DNA of 64,000 nt from Flavobacterium swingsii (GTDB taxonomy: Bacteria; Bacteroidota; Bacteroidia; Flavobacteriales; Flavobacteriaceae). Below are positions 41,774 to 49,989 of the stretch, in pieces. A model generated the notes under the pieces. The model did not search any database and was not told the origin of the DNA. It saw only the letters and a program-made list of their open reading frames with translations. Where the stretch lies: contig NZ_FOJT01000003.1 in assembly GCF_900111965.1 (NCBI RefSeq), positions 310,001 through 374,000 of the forward strand, read 5' to 3'. Positions within the stretch are counted from its first letter, which is position 1, and each line of letters opens with the position of its first letter. Position numbers and translations under genes: made by a program.

Positions 41774-42628
41774 TTATCTAACTTCGTTATTCAAAATTAA
41801 ATCTAAGTATAAATTTATTTTGTCTTTCAGTTCTTTTCTTGGTGTAATAAAATCTAAGAAACCGTGTTCTAAGACAAATTCTGCAGTTTGAAATCCTTCT
41901 GGTAAATCTTTTCCAGTGGTATCTTTTACAACACGAGGACCTGCAAAACCAATTAAGGCTCCTGGTTCAGAAATATTTACATCACCTAACATAGCGTAAG
42001 AAGCGGTTGTTCCTCCAGTTGTTGGATCGGTACATAACGAGATGTACGGGATTTTTGCTTCGGCCAATTGTGCTAGTTTTGCTGAGGTTTTTGCTAATTG
42101 CATCAATGAATAAGCAGCTTCCATCATACGTGCTCCACCAGATTTAGAAATCATAACAAATGGAATGTTATTTTTGATAGAATGGTCTATTCCTCTCGCG
42201 ATTTTTTCTCCTACAACAGCTCCCATCGAACCACCAATAAAGGCAAAATCCATGCAGCAAACCACTAAGTCACGTCCTTTCGATTTTCCAACAGCAGTAC
42301 GAACTGCATCTTTTAGTTTTGTTTTGTGCATCACATCTACTAAACGATCAGCATATTTTTTAGTATCTACAAATCCTAGTGGATCTTTAGATGTCATATT
42401 AGCATCAAGCTCTGTAAATTCGTTATTGTCAAACAATATCTGAAAATATTCGGCGCTTCCTATACGAACATGAAAATCGTCTTCTGGACTTACCCAAAGG
42501 TTTCTCGCTAGCTCATCGGCATCAACAATTTTTCCCGTAGGTGATTTGTACCAAAGTCCTTTCGGTACATCCATTTTATCTTCGGTAGCCGTAGTAATTC
42601 CTTTTTCTTTTCTTTTAAACCAACTCAT
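41774..42628 (-). CDS. accD: Acetyl-CoA carboxylase carboxyltransferase beta subunit, zinc-ribbon cysteines absent
   Basis: 284 residues; with AccA it moves the carboxyl group from biotin to acetyl-CoA, starting fatty-acid synthesis. The crotonase-like carboxyltransferase domain (about 100-270) has [40 protein letters not shown] and [16 protein letters not shown]. The N-terminal region, where E. coli AccD has a four-Cys zinc ribbon, reads [11 protein letters not shown] and [13 protein letters not shown]: the same scaffold with no cysteine. This appears to be the form common in flavobacteria. It is a single gene, convergent with the SRPBCC gene. Confidence 0.95.
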   Translation of the reverse strand: MSWFKRKEKGITTATEDKMDVPKGLWYKSPTGKIVDADELARNLWVSPEDDFHVRIGSAEYFQILFDNNEFTELDANMTSKDPLGFVDTKKYADRLVDVMHKTKLKDAVRTAVGKSKGRDLVVCCMDFAFIGGSMGAVVGEKIARGIDHSIKNNIPFVMISKSGGARMMEAAYSLMQLAKTSAKLAQLAEAKIPYISLCTDPTTGGTTASYAMLGDVNISEPGALIGFAGPRVVKDTTGKDLPEGFQTAEFVLEHGFLDFITPRKELKDKINLYLDLILNNEVR

Positions 42629-42645
42629 ATTTTTAATGGATAATG

Positions 42646-42682
42646 GATAATTGACAATGAATAATTATTAACTGTCAATTAT
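42646..42682. repeat. AT-rich hairpin repeat related to the four-helix-unit repeats
   Basis: ATAATTGACA (42647-42656) / TGTCAATTAT (42673-42682) with a 16-nt loop. Its 42646-42666 segment is identical to the reverse complement of 35002-35022. The same family is here without a gene inside. Confidence 0.85.
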
Positions 42683-42693
42683 CAATTGTTAAT

Positions 42694-43761
42694 TTATAAT
42701 GTATTTACGTTATTCAAATCGGCAAAAGCCTGTTCTAATCTTGTATTGAAAGTTATTTCGCCTTCACGAAGCCATTTTCTTGGGTCGTAGTGTTTTTTGT
42801 TTGGAGATTCTGCTCCGTCTGGGCTTCCAATTTGGGTTTTTAAATAATCGATATTTTTTACCATATAATCACGAATTCCTTCGGTAAAAGCGAATTGTAA
42901 ATCGGTATCAATATTCATTTTTATAACCCCATAATCTATTGCTTCTCTAATTTCTTCGAGTGTTGAACCTGAACCACCATGAAAAACAAAATCTACTGGA
43001 TTTGCATCTGTATTGAATTTATTTTGAACATAATCTTGAGAGTTTTTCAAGATTTTTGGAGTTAGTTTTACATTTCCAGGTTTGTAAACACCGTGCACGT
43101 TTCCAAAAGCTGCTGCGATAGTAAAACGAGGAGAAATTTTCATTAGTTCTTCGTATGCGTAAGCTACTTCTTCAGGTTGTGTGTATAATTTAGAACTGTC
43201 TACGTCTGAGTTATCTACACCATCTTCTTCGCCACCAGTAATTCCTAATTCGATTTCTAAAGTCATTCCTATTTTGCTCATTCGAGCTAAATAAGCTTTA
43301 CAAATTTCGATATTTTCTTCGATTGGTTCTTCAGACAAATCAATCATGTGAGAAGAATATAATGGTTTTCCTGTTTCGGCAAAATGTTTTTCAGAAGCAT
43401 CAAGTAAACCATCTATCCAAGGTAATAGTTTTTTTGCGCAATGATCGGTATGAAGAATTACGGTTGCTCCATAAGCTTCCGCTAAAGTATGTATGTGTTT
43501 TGCACCGGCTATTCCGCCAGCTATTGCTGATTTTTCGTTTGCATTAGATAATCCTTTACCAGCATTAAATTGCGCTCCTCCATTAGAAAACTGAATGATT
43601 ACGGGAGCATTTAGTTTCGCTGCGGTTTCAATTACACAATTTATAGTGTCTGAACCAACAACATTTACAGCGGGCAATGCAAACCCTTTTTGTTTGGCAT
43701 AATTAAAAATTTCTTGAACCTGATCTCCTGTGGCTACGCCTGATTTTATATTATGCGCCAT
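42694..43761 (-). CDS. fbaA: Class II fructose-bisphosphate aldolase
   Basis: 355 residues; zinc-dependent cleavage of fructose 1,6-bisphosphate into dihydroxyacetone phosphate and glyceraldehyde 3-phosphate. Zinc and catalytic motifs are ILHTDHCAKKLLPWIDGL, the LEIELGITGGEEDG segment, AAAFGNVHGVY, FVFHGGSGSTLEEI and KMNIDTDLQFAFT. The length is typical of the class IIA E. coli-like form. Two overlapping-phase -7 motifs stand immediately upstream. It works with fbp in gluconeogenesis. Confidence 0.97.
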   Translation of the reverse strand: MAHNIKSGVATGDQVQEIFNYAKQKGFALPAVNVVGSDTINCVIETAAKLNAPVIIQFSNGGAQFNAGKGLSNANEKSAIAGGIAGAKHIHTLAEAYGATVILHTDHCAKKLLPWIDGLLDASEKHFAETGKPLYSSHMIDLSEEPIEENIEICKAYLARMSKIGMTLEIELGITGGEEDGVDNSDVDSSKLYTQPEEVAYAYEELMKISPRFTIAAAFGNVHGVYKPGNVKLTPKILKNSQDYVQNKFNTDANPVDFVFHGGSGSTLEEIREAIDYGVIKMNIDTDLQFAFTEGIRDYMVKNIDYLKTQIGSPDGAESPNKKHYDPRKWLREGEITFNTRLEQAFADLNNVNTL

Positions 43762-43783
43762 TTTTTTAATTTTTAAAGATTTA

Positions 43784-43799
43784 CAAAATTACAAATTTA
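43784..43799 (-). promoter_or_regulatory. Two adjacent -7 elements upstream of fbaA
   Basis: On the minus strand the sequence reads TAAATTTGTAATTTTG: two back-to-back exact matches to TAnnTTTG, ending 23 bp before the ATG. Either could set the transcription start. Confidence 0.5.
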
Positions 43800-43802
43800 C
43801 TT

Positions 43803-46337
43803 TTAGAACGGATAGTTTATACCAATATTTAGTACAGTTTTACTTAAATTTAATTCTTTAAACCATCTTTGGGTTTCTGGCTTTGCTGGATTATAGGTTT
43901 TGAAACCAAAGTCTAGTCGAAGCAAAAAGAATTTGAAATCATATCTAAATCCAAATCCTGTTCCTAAGGCTAAACTTTTTAGCGAAGAAATCCCAGAAAA
44001 AACTTTAGTTTCATCGGTTTCATTGTCTAAAACATTCCAAATATTACCACAATCGGCAAAAAGTGCTCCGTTTAAATTTCCAAATAACTTGGATCTAAAT
44101 TCGGCATTTAGTGCAATTTTCATATTGGCTTCGTTAAAATCGTTTAATCCTCCAGAGCTTCCTGGGCCTAAACTATAAGATTGCCAAGCTCGATTGTCGT
44201 TAGATCCTCCGGCAAAATAACTTCTTGCAAAAGGAACTGATTTAGAATTTCCGTAAGGAACTGCTAGTCCAAAAAAGCTTCGTACGGCAAATATTTTCCC
44301 GTTTGTTAAATCCCAATTTTTTACATAATCGAATTCTCCTTTTAGGTATTGTGAATATTGTAATCCGAAAACATTTCTAGTTCCGTCACTATTTTTAGGT
44401 TCTTTAAGAAGGTTAGAAGTTAGTGAAAGTAAGTTTCCGGCACTTTCTAATTTTGCTCTAAAACTATAAAATTCTTTGTCAAAAAAATCAGATTTAGAAT
44501 CTTTTGCATAACCAAAATTTGCTGCAAAAATTAAATTGTTTTCAGTGAGTCGGTCTTTTCTTTCTTTGATGCTTTTTATCGATTTATAATCATCAGTCAA
44601 TGGTGTTAAAAGAGGATATTGATTGGCTAATACACTATTGATAAAGTTATCGGCACCACCATCTTCTTTAGTAAGGTCGATATCGTTATTGTTGTATATT
44701 TTTGCTAAACTATTTAATCGATTATAGGTCGAGCCGTAGACATTGAAATAATTGGCAATATTAATATTTTTTACATATTGAACGTTTACTAAATCGAACT
44801 TTGCGGTTGTGTTTTTCTTTGGTGTCCAATTATAATTTATGGCTGCAGTTAGATTCTCTTTATCTAAACCAATATTTGTTTGTTTTGCAAAACCAATACT
44901 AATAATGCTGGAAGGCAACATGCTTTTAGAAATAATTTTATCAGTTCCGAAGGGAAGAAAAATTCTAGGAAAAGTTAATCTCATATCAGCTCCGACTTCT
45001 GAGATATTAAAAAACCTGTTTTCTGCAATTGTTGGGTCGTTTGAAGAACCAATATTACCGTGAAATCCTATTTGTAATGTTTCGGCACCTCTAAAAAGAT
45101 TACGAATAGAGACCGCCGAACCTCCCGTTATACCAAAAATCTGAATATTAGATCTCGTAAAATCGGCATTGGCATCAAAATGAAATTTTGTTTTTGAAGT
45201 CAAATAAATATTCGCTTTAAGTGTTTGCGTTATTGTGTCTTCAACATACACAATATTAGGATAATTAAAGACTTGTAAGTTGCTTAATGAACGCAATGTT
45301 AAGGTTCTCTTTTCATCATTATACAAACTGTCTTTTTGTATAAAAACAGCATCGGCAATGGCTTTTGGCCTGTATCTTAATTTGTTTGTGCTATAAAGAT
45401 TAAAATTTTTATAAGTTGCACTATCTGCAATTTGTAATTTGTTTTTTGTGTCAATATCATTTGTAAAAATATTAACCTGACTGATGCGATATATTTTATA
45501 AGGTTTCGATTGAGTAGAATCGCCAATCTTGGTAACTTTATCAGTAATATTGATTTTTACAGGAGCTTTGTGATTTGGATTTAAAGTATCAACTTCAAAA
45601 TAAACACTTTGTTGTTGGAAATAATACACACCATGATTTCTAAAATAATTAGTAATTCGAGAACGTTCGTTACTAAAGTTTTCTGCTTTGTATTGCTGCC
45701 CTTCTTTGATGTAAGATTTAGATTTAGAAAGCAAATACAACGAATCGAGTGCTGGTGTTTCAATTTCGCGCGAAATAGTATCTAAAAAAGTAGGTTCTCC
45801 AGTAGTTACAGTATAATTTATATCACCTCGTTTATTCTCTTGATAATTTGCAGTAAATTTAGCGTCGGCATCAAAAAAACCTTGGTTAAAATAATAAGCT
45901 TTCAATCGTTTTAATGATCGCTTTGCTTTCAATGTGTCAATAATTACAGGTGGTTCGCCAGTTCGTCTCAAAAAACTATGCCAGCCAGAATACCAAAAAG
46001 ATTGTCCTAGTCTGTCAACCTGTTTTTTAGAAAGCCATTTTGATTGTCGTTTGTATTTTGCTGGATTTGCAATATATTTTGCTCTAAAAAGTGAGTCTGT
46101 ATTGTTTTTAGAAAGATTGAACATATTCAACCGCAACTTATAGCCAAAAATTGAAGTATTGGGTTGCTGCACTAATTGTAAAACGATATCTTCTTTCGAA
46201 TTTTTTTCTCCGTTTACCAAAATTTCATTTTTAAGCAGAAGGTGTTTATCATCAGGAACTTTTTTTACCACATTACACGCAGTAATAAGTGCCACAATTA
46301 GAATAAATAATGATATTTTTGTAGTAATATTGCTCAA
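43803..46337 (-). CDS. tamL: BamA/TamA-family outer-membrane lipoprotein (TamL-type)
   Basis: 844 residues. The start codon is TTG: it gives MSNITTKISLFILIVALITAC, a lipoprotein signal with Cys21, and no upstream ATG fits. About 400 residues of POTRA-like repeats follow (a clear one at KRSLKRLKAYYFNQGFFDAD). The C-terminal Omp85 barrel ends KTVLNIGINYPF with the terminal aromatic typical of barrels and contains an ARSYFAGGSNDNRAWQSYSLGPG stretch, the VRGF-like conserved loop. Lipid-anchored TamA-like proteins replace TamA in Bacteroidota and help export or insert outer-membrane or envelope components with TamB. It diverges from the SpoU gene with overlapping promoters. Confidence 0.9.
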   Translation of the reverse strand: MSNITTKISLFILIVALITACNVVKKVPDDKHLLLKNEILVNGEKNSKEDIVLQLVQQPNTSIFGYKLRLNMFNLSKNNTDSLFRAKYIANPAKYKRQSKWLSKKQVDRLGQSFWYSGWHSFLRRTGEPPVIIDTLKAKRSLKRLKAYYFNQGFFDADAKFTANYQENKRGDINYTVTTGEPTFLDTISREIETPALDSLYLLSKSKSYIKEGQQYKAENFSNERSRITNYFRNHGVYYFQQQSVYFEVDTLNPNHKAPVKINITDKVTKIGDSTQSKPYKIYRISQVNIFTNDIDTKNKLQIADSATYKNFNLYSTNKLRYRPKAIADAVFIQKDSLYNDEKRTLTLRSLSNLQVFNYPNIVYVEDTITQTLKANIYLTSKTKFHFDANADFTRSNIQIFGITGGSAVSIRNLFRGAETLQIGFHGNIGSSNDPTIAENRFFNISEVGADMRLTFPRIFLPFGTDKIISKSMLPSSIISIGFAKQTNIGLDKENLTAAINYNWTPKKNTTAKFDLVNVQYVKNINIANYFNVYGSTYNRLNSLAKIYNNNDIDLTKEDGGADNFINSVLANQYPLLTPLTDDYKSIKSIKERKDRLTENNLIFAANFGYAKDSKSDFFDKEFYSFRAKLESAGNLLSLTSNLLKEPKNSDGTRNVFGLQYSQYLKGEFDYVKNWDLTNGKIFAVRSFFGLAVPYGNSKSVPFARSYFAGGSNDNRAWQSYSLGPGSSGGLNDFNEANMKIALNAEFRSKLFGNLNGALFADCGNIWNVLDNETDETKVFSGISSLKSLALGTGFGFRYDFKFFLLRLDFGFKTYNPAKPETQRWFKELNLSKTVLNIGINYPF
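46314..46321 (+). promoter_or_regulatory. Candidate -7 element of the SpoU methyltransferase gene
   Basis: TATTTTTG on the plus strand, 52 bp before the methyltransferase ATG; it lies inside the tamL coding start region. Confidence 0.35.
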
Positions 46338-46356
46338 ACGATTCTGAAATTTAGTT

Positions 46357-46364
46357 CAAAAATA
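46357..46364 (-). promoter_or_regulatory. -7 element of tamL
   Basis: TATTTTTG on the minus strand, 19 bp before the TTG start at 46337, leaving a leader of only about 14 nt. It supports the TTG start choice. Confidence 0.5.
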
Positions 46365-46373
46365 CACTTTTTT

Positions 46374-47102
46374 ATGGTTAGTAAAAACCAAATAAAACTT
46401 ATAACGAGTTTAGTTCAAAAAAAATATAGGAAACAACACCAATTATTTTTTGCCGAAGGCACAAAAGTGATTCAGGAATTGTTGCAATCTAATTTCGAAT
46501 TAGAACATCTATACATTACTAAACCCATGTTTCCTGATGTTTCAGAATCAAAAAAAACAATTATTTCTGATTCTGATTTAAAAAAAATAACTGCATTGAC
46601 TACAGCTAATGATTGTTTGGCAGTTTTTAGAATCCCACAGGAAAAACAAATAATAAACAACGGATTGATAGTTGCGTTAGACGATATCCGTGATCCTGGA
46701 AACTTAGGTGCAATAATACGTTTGTGCGATTGGTTTGGGATTACTCAAATTGTTTGTTCCGAACAAACTGTCGATGTGTATAATCCTAAAGTAGTACAAG
46801 CCACAATGGGATCTGTCGCTAGAGTAAATATTACATATTTAGGTTTAGAATCGTATTTAGCCGAAGCAAAAACAGAAATTTTTGGAACTTTTATGGATGG
46901 CGAAAATGTATATAAAATGCAATTACCCACTTCTGGAATTATAGTTTTAGGTAACGAAGCCAACGGAATTTCTAAAATAATTGAAGAAAAAGTAACACAG
47001 AAAATTGCTATTCCTCGTTTTGGAAACCTACAACTTACCGAAAGTCTTAATGTCGCAACAGCAACAGCAATTGTTTTGAGCGAATTTAAGAGAAATTGTT
47101 AG
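46374..47102 (+). CDS. TrmH/SpoU-family RNA 2'-O-methyltransferase
   Basis: 242 residues, trefoil-knot SPOUT enzyme. Motif 1 is VALDDIRDPGNLGAIIRLCDW, motif 2 is IIVLGNEANGIS, and motif 3 is IPRFGNLQLTESLNVATATA. An N-terminal SpoU_sub_bind-like part (FAEGTKVIQELLQ) contacts substrate RNA. The usual name for such flavobacterial genes is RNA methyltransferase or RlmB-like, but the modified nucleotide cannot be deduced. Its 3' end overlaps the convergent porT gene by 4 bp. Confidence 0.92.
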   Translation: MVSKNQIKLITSLVQKKYRKQHQLFFAEGTKVIQELLQSNFELEHLYITKPMFPDVSESKKTIISDSDLKKITALTTANDCLAVFRIPQEKQIINNGLIVALDDIRDPGNLGAIIRLCDWFGITQIVCSEQTVDVYNPKVVQATMGSVARVNITYLGLESYLAEAKTEIFGTFMDGENVYKMQLPTSGIIVLGNEANGISKIIEEKVTQKIAIPRFGNLQLTESLNVATATAIVLSEFKRNC

Positions 47103-47809
47103 TGGAAAGCGAAGTTTATAAAAATGCCTCGAGTCGCAATTTTATCTATATTTCCTGTCCAAGGACTGTTTGGGTCATTGTCTGGGATTAATTCGTTTTT
47201 CGTTCCAAAAACACCTCTTATAGAAGGCGAAAATTTAAAATATTCGAAATATAAATCTATTCCAAGCCCCATTTCGTAATTACTGGTTTTTTTTACCATT
47301 CGGAATCTATTGCTCGAATTATCGTCTGGCGAGTTGGCGTTACTAGATAAATTCATATCCCACGAAAGACCGCCAAGTACATAAGGTCTAACATTTCCGA
47401 TTCTTTTTGATGAAAATTTTAGCAATAACGGAAAATGAATATAAGTAGATTTTACCTCACGAAGCGCATCAACATTATCTGTAATATGAGGAAAACGCAA
47501 ATTTCTCTGACCATAATACAATCCAGGTTCAAAACGCAAATCGACATAATCTGTTAGGCGCAAATTGGTTATTAATCCAACATTAAAACCAGTTTGACTA
47601 TCTACAATAATATCTTCGTCGTCGTATTTTTTGTCGATTTTAAAATCATAATTATTAAAACCCAAATAAAACCCAAAATGCACTCTTTGTTTATCGAAAT
47701 TTTCAAGATTTACAAGCGCTTTTTTTGCAAACATGCTTTTGCTAAAAACCTGTGCGTTACTAACGGTTGAAGTTATAATTATTAATATTAATAAGAGTTT
47801 TTTACTCAT
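47099..47809 (-). CDS. porT: PorT-family protein of the type IX secretion system
   Basis: 236 residues from MSKKLLLI; signal peptide ends near SNAQ. The mature part has PorT-like strands (RVHFGFYLGFNNYDFKI; GFNVGLITNLRLTDYVDLRF; SRNTKAFGLE-like barrel ends) that form a small 8-strand-type outer-membrane barrel. PorT/SprT is required for T9SS assembly; two predicted T9SS cargo proteins are in the window. The position just downstream of ubiE/menG on the same strand is, to my knowledge, common in flavobacteria. It overlaps the SpoU gene end by 4 bp in opposite direction. Confidence 0.85.
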   Translation of the reverse strand: MSKKLLLILIIITSTVSNAQVFSKSMFAKKALVNLENFDKQRVHFGFYLGFNNYDFKIDKKYDDEDIIVDSQTGFNVGLITNLRLTDYVDLRFEPGLYYGQRNLRFPHITDNVDALREVKSTYIHFPLLLKFSSKRIGNVRPYVLGGLSWDMNLSSNANSPDDNSSNRFRMVKKTSNYEMGLGIDLYFEYFKFSPSIRGVFGTKNELIPDNDPNSPWTGNIDKIATRGIFINFAFH

Positions 47810-47832
47810 TTTGTGAATGATCAATTGTATAA

Positions 47833-48564
47833 TTATTTTTTAGAAGCCGAATAAATGGTTGCTACGCCAAATGTTTGCGGCAAATGCTTTACATCTATAA
47901 ACCCAATTTTTTGTAAAATATTGTTCAGTTTTTCTCCGTAAGGAAAAATAGAAGCCGAATCCGACAAATATTGATACGCTACTTTGTCTTTAGAGAACAT
48001 TTTGCCAATAATTGGTAAAACGTTTTTAGTGTAGAAACGGTAACCTTGTTTGAAAGGAAATTTCTCAGGAACTGATGTTTCTAAAATGACAAAAATACCA
48101 TTTGGTTTTAGGACACGTAATATTTCGGCAAGTCCGATTTCTAGATTTTCAAAATTTCTAATCCCAAAAGCAACCGTTACTGCATCGAAAGCGTTGTCAT
48201 CGAAAGGAATTTTTTCTGAATCGCCTAGAATCATTTCTATTTTATCAGATAAATTTTTGTGGGCTATTTTTTGTTTTCCTACTTCGAGCATTCCTGCCGA
48301 AATATCTAATCCTATAATTTTCTCAGCATTTGTATTAGATAACAAAATGGCCAAGTCGCCTGTTCCTGTAGCAATATCTAGAATGTTATTTGGATTTTTA
48401 GCCGCAATCATTTTTAGGATTTTTTTGCGCCATTTTACATCGACACCAAACGAGATTACTCTATTCAGGTTGTCGTATTTTGACGAAATGGTATCAAACA
48501 TTTTTGCGACCTGTTCTTTCTTTCCAAGTTCAGAATCTTTGTACGGTTTTGTGCTAATAGACAT
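47833..48564 (-). CDS. ubiE: Demethylmenaquinone methyltransferase
   Basis: 243 residues, class I SAM-dependent methyltransferase of the UbiE/MenG family. Characteristic are FDTISSKYDNLNRVISFGVD near the start, the SAM motif LDIATGTGDLAILL, the ALGDSEKIPFDDNAFDAVTV-type acidic loop and VAFGIRNFENLEIGLAEILR. It makes menaquinone from demethylmenaquinone, the last step of the quinone pathway in this respiratory group. It lies upstream of porT with 23 bp between. Confidence 0.95.
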   Translation of the reverse strand: MSISTKPYKDSELGKKEQVAKMFDTISSKYDNLNRVISFGVDVKWRKKILKMIAAKNPNNILDIATGTGDLAILLSNTNAEKIIGLDISAGMLEVGKQKIAHKNLSDKIEMILGDSEKIPFDDNAFDAVTVAFGIRNFENLEIGLAEILRVLKPNGIFVILETSVPEKFPFKQGYRFYTKNVLPIIGKMFSKDKVAYQYLSDSASIFPYGEKLNNILQKIGFIDVKHLPQTFGVATIYSASKK

Positions 48565-48677
48565 AAAAAATATTTTAGCAAATATAAAATTAAATTCCGA
48601 ATGTTTAGAAAATGGTAAATCATCGGTAAATTAAACTTTTTTGTCGCATTTCTAACTAAAATTAGGTATATGCAAAA

Positions 48678-48695
48678 ATACCAAATATCTGGTAT
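48678..48695. promoter_or_regulatory. Imperfect palindrome upstream of ubiE
   Basis: ATACCAAATATCTGGTAT, arms ATACCA/TGGTAT plus inner pairs with a single mismatched pair. It lies 114 bp upstream of the ubiE start, and its size is right for a dimeric regulator site. Factor unknown. Confidence 0.4.
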
Positions 48696-49046
48696 TGTGG
48701 GGTTTGTTGTGTTTTTTTAAATTTACTATCTAATTAAGTTCTTTCGATGATTGTTATCTAATGATCTTAGATTAATGTAATGAGTTAGCACAATTTGTTA
48801 CATTTCTTCATCAGAATCGGCAATTGTTTTTTTTCAATTGTAATTAAAAGTGCACAAACGTTCTTTGGTTAAATTTGTTTTTGGAAATTTTAGTTTTTTC
48901 TGTACTTTCTTAGTGGTATTTGGGGGTACAACGTTATAGAATTTTTTCCGTTTTTTATTGGCTAATATAAGTTTAGTTGAACAATAGAAAACAAAATAGA
49001 TTTTGACTGTCGAATTAGATTTTTTATCAAAACAGCTTATTAGCAT

Positions 49047-49078
49047 AAAAAACACTTCATTTCTGAGGTGTTTTTTTG
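49047..49078. terminator. Terminator downstream of folA
   Basis: Stem AAAACACTTC / GAGGTGTTTT-type with one wobble, A-run left and T-run right. It is suited to folA on the minus strand, 30 bp after its stop, and could also end a plus-strand transcript. Confidence 0.75.
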
Positions 49079-49106
49079 GTTTTAAAAATTCCTGCGATTA
49101 TTTGAA

Positions 49107-49595
49107 TTAGATAATTTTCTTATAAGTTTCGAAAGCAAAAGAATGGTCGTGCTTCTCGTCTTTATCATGAAATTGAGAAGAAACCAACTCCCATTTTGTT
49201 GAATCTATTGTTGGGAAAAAAGCATCGGCATCAAAAGTATTGTGTACACGTGTGAGCTCGATACAATCAGCCATATTTATAGATTGTTTGTAAATTTCGC
49301 CACCGCCAATAATAAAAATTGTTTCGTTTTTTGGGCAAATGGCTATGGCTTTTTCGATAGAATCGACTACAAAACAACCGTCGGGAACACTGTAATTCTT
49401 GTTTCGAGTAATGACAATATGAGTTCGATTGGGTAATGGTTTTGGAAAACTTTCGAAGGTTTTTCTTCCCATAATAATATAATGACCTGAAGTTAAGGCT
49501 TTAAATCTTTTGAAATCATCAGGTAAGTGCCAAATTATTTGGTTGTCTTTTCCTAATTCATTGTTCTCGCCAGCAGCTGCAATAATTGTAATCAT
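49107..49595 (-). CDS. folA: Dihydrofolate reductase
   Basis: 162 residues; regenerates tetrahydrofolate after thymidylate synthase. MITIIAAAGENNELGKDNQI, WHLPDDFKRFKALTSGHYII, MGRKTFESFPKPLPNRTHIV, IIGGGEIYKQSI and the terminal strand all match the chromosomal enzyme. The start overlaps the stop of the 2TM gene (TAATG), so the two are coupled. thyA lies 1.4 kb upstream on the same strand, separated by a TonB-domain gene, consistent with a shared nucleotide-synthesis locus. Confidence 0.96.
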   Translation of the reverse strand: MITIIAAAGENNELGKDNQIIWHLPDDFKRFKALTSGHYIIMGRKTFESFPKPLPNRTHIVITRNKNYSVPDGCFVVDSIEKAIAICPKNETIFIIGGGEIYKQSINMADCIELTRVHNTFDADAFFPTIDSTKWELVSSQFHDKDEKHDHSFAFETYKKII

Positions 49596-49924
49596 TAATT
49601 ATTATTTTGGTCTAAATCTTTTTGTAGTTGTTCTATTTTTCGCTCTTGTTTGGCAATGAGCTTGTCTATTTGTGTGCGTTCCCAGTTTTTGTTCATAAAA
49701 CTATCGGTAATAAAAACCCGAATAAAATGCAAGACAAACAAAAAACTTAAAATAGTAATTACCCATAAAAACCAATGTGTTTCTGGGTAAACTCCCAATA
49801 ATTTATTTATAATTATAGAAAATATACTGAGCAATACAAAGAAAACAAAATGATAATACAGTCGTTTTTTTTGCTTCAAACGTTGTCTGGCATATTCGTA
49901 TTGTTCGTGTTGAGTGTTTTCCAT
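49595..49924 (-). CDS. 2TM domain protein
   Basis: 109 residues, the two-transmembrane (2TM, PF13239-like) family. Residues about 23-42 (YYHFVFFVLLSIFSIIINKL) and 50-70 (THWFLWVITILSFLFVLHFI) are helices. They are flanked by a charged N-terminus EYEYARQRLKQKKR and a coiled C-terminus (IDKLIAKQERKIEQLQKDLD). In relatives this unit precedes histidine-kinase or adenylate-cyclase outputs, but here it stands alone. It lies directly upstream of folA with a one-base stop/start overlap. Confidence 0.85.
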   Translation of the reverse strand: MENTQHEQYEYARQRLKQKKRLYYHFVFFVLLSIFSIIINKLLGVYPETHWFLWVITILSFLFVLHFIRVFITDSFMNKNWERTQIDKLIAKQERKIEQLQKDLDQNNN

Positions 49925-49989
49925 AAAAACTTATTTTAAGGATTTAAAGATAGAATTTAAATTTGAATTGTGTTTTTTTTTCGATTTTA

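Larger units (their letters stand above)
48565..49106. other. Non-coding 542-bp region
   Basis: No credible gene in either strand; the longest frame (73 codons) has no family features. It contains an 18-bp imperfect palindrome (48678-48695), T- and G-rich stretches (GTGGGGTTTGTTGTG; GGTATTTGGGGGTACAACG), two TAnnTTTG-like sites (TAAATTTG at about 48866) and a terminator hairpin at the end. It may be a regulatory intergenic zone or encode an unrecognised small RNA. Confidence 0.45.

Noticed and set aside
48050..48634. 194-codon plus-strand frame overlapping ubiE
   Set aside because: Fully antisense to a well-matched methyltransferase with all motifs; no independent features.
48834..49055. 73-codon minus-strand frame in the non-coding gap
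   Set aside because: Low-complexity Lys/Asn/Phe composition, no family match, and it lies in a region that looks regulatory.
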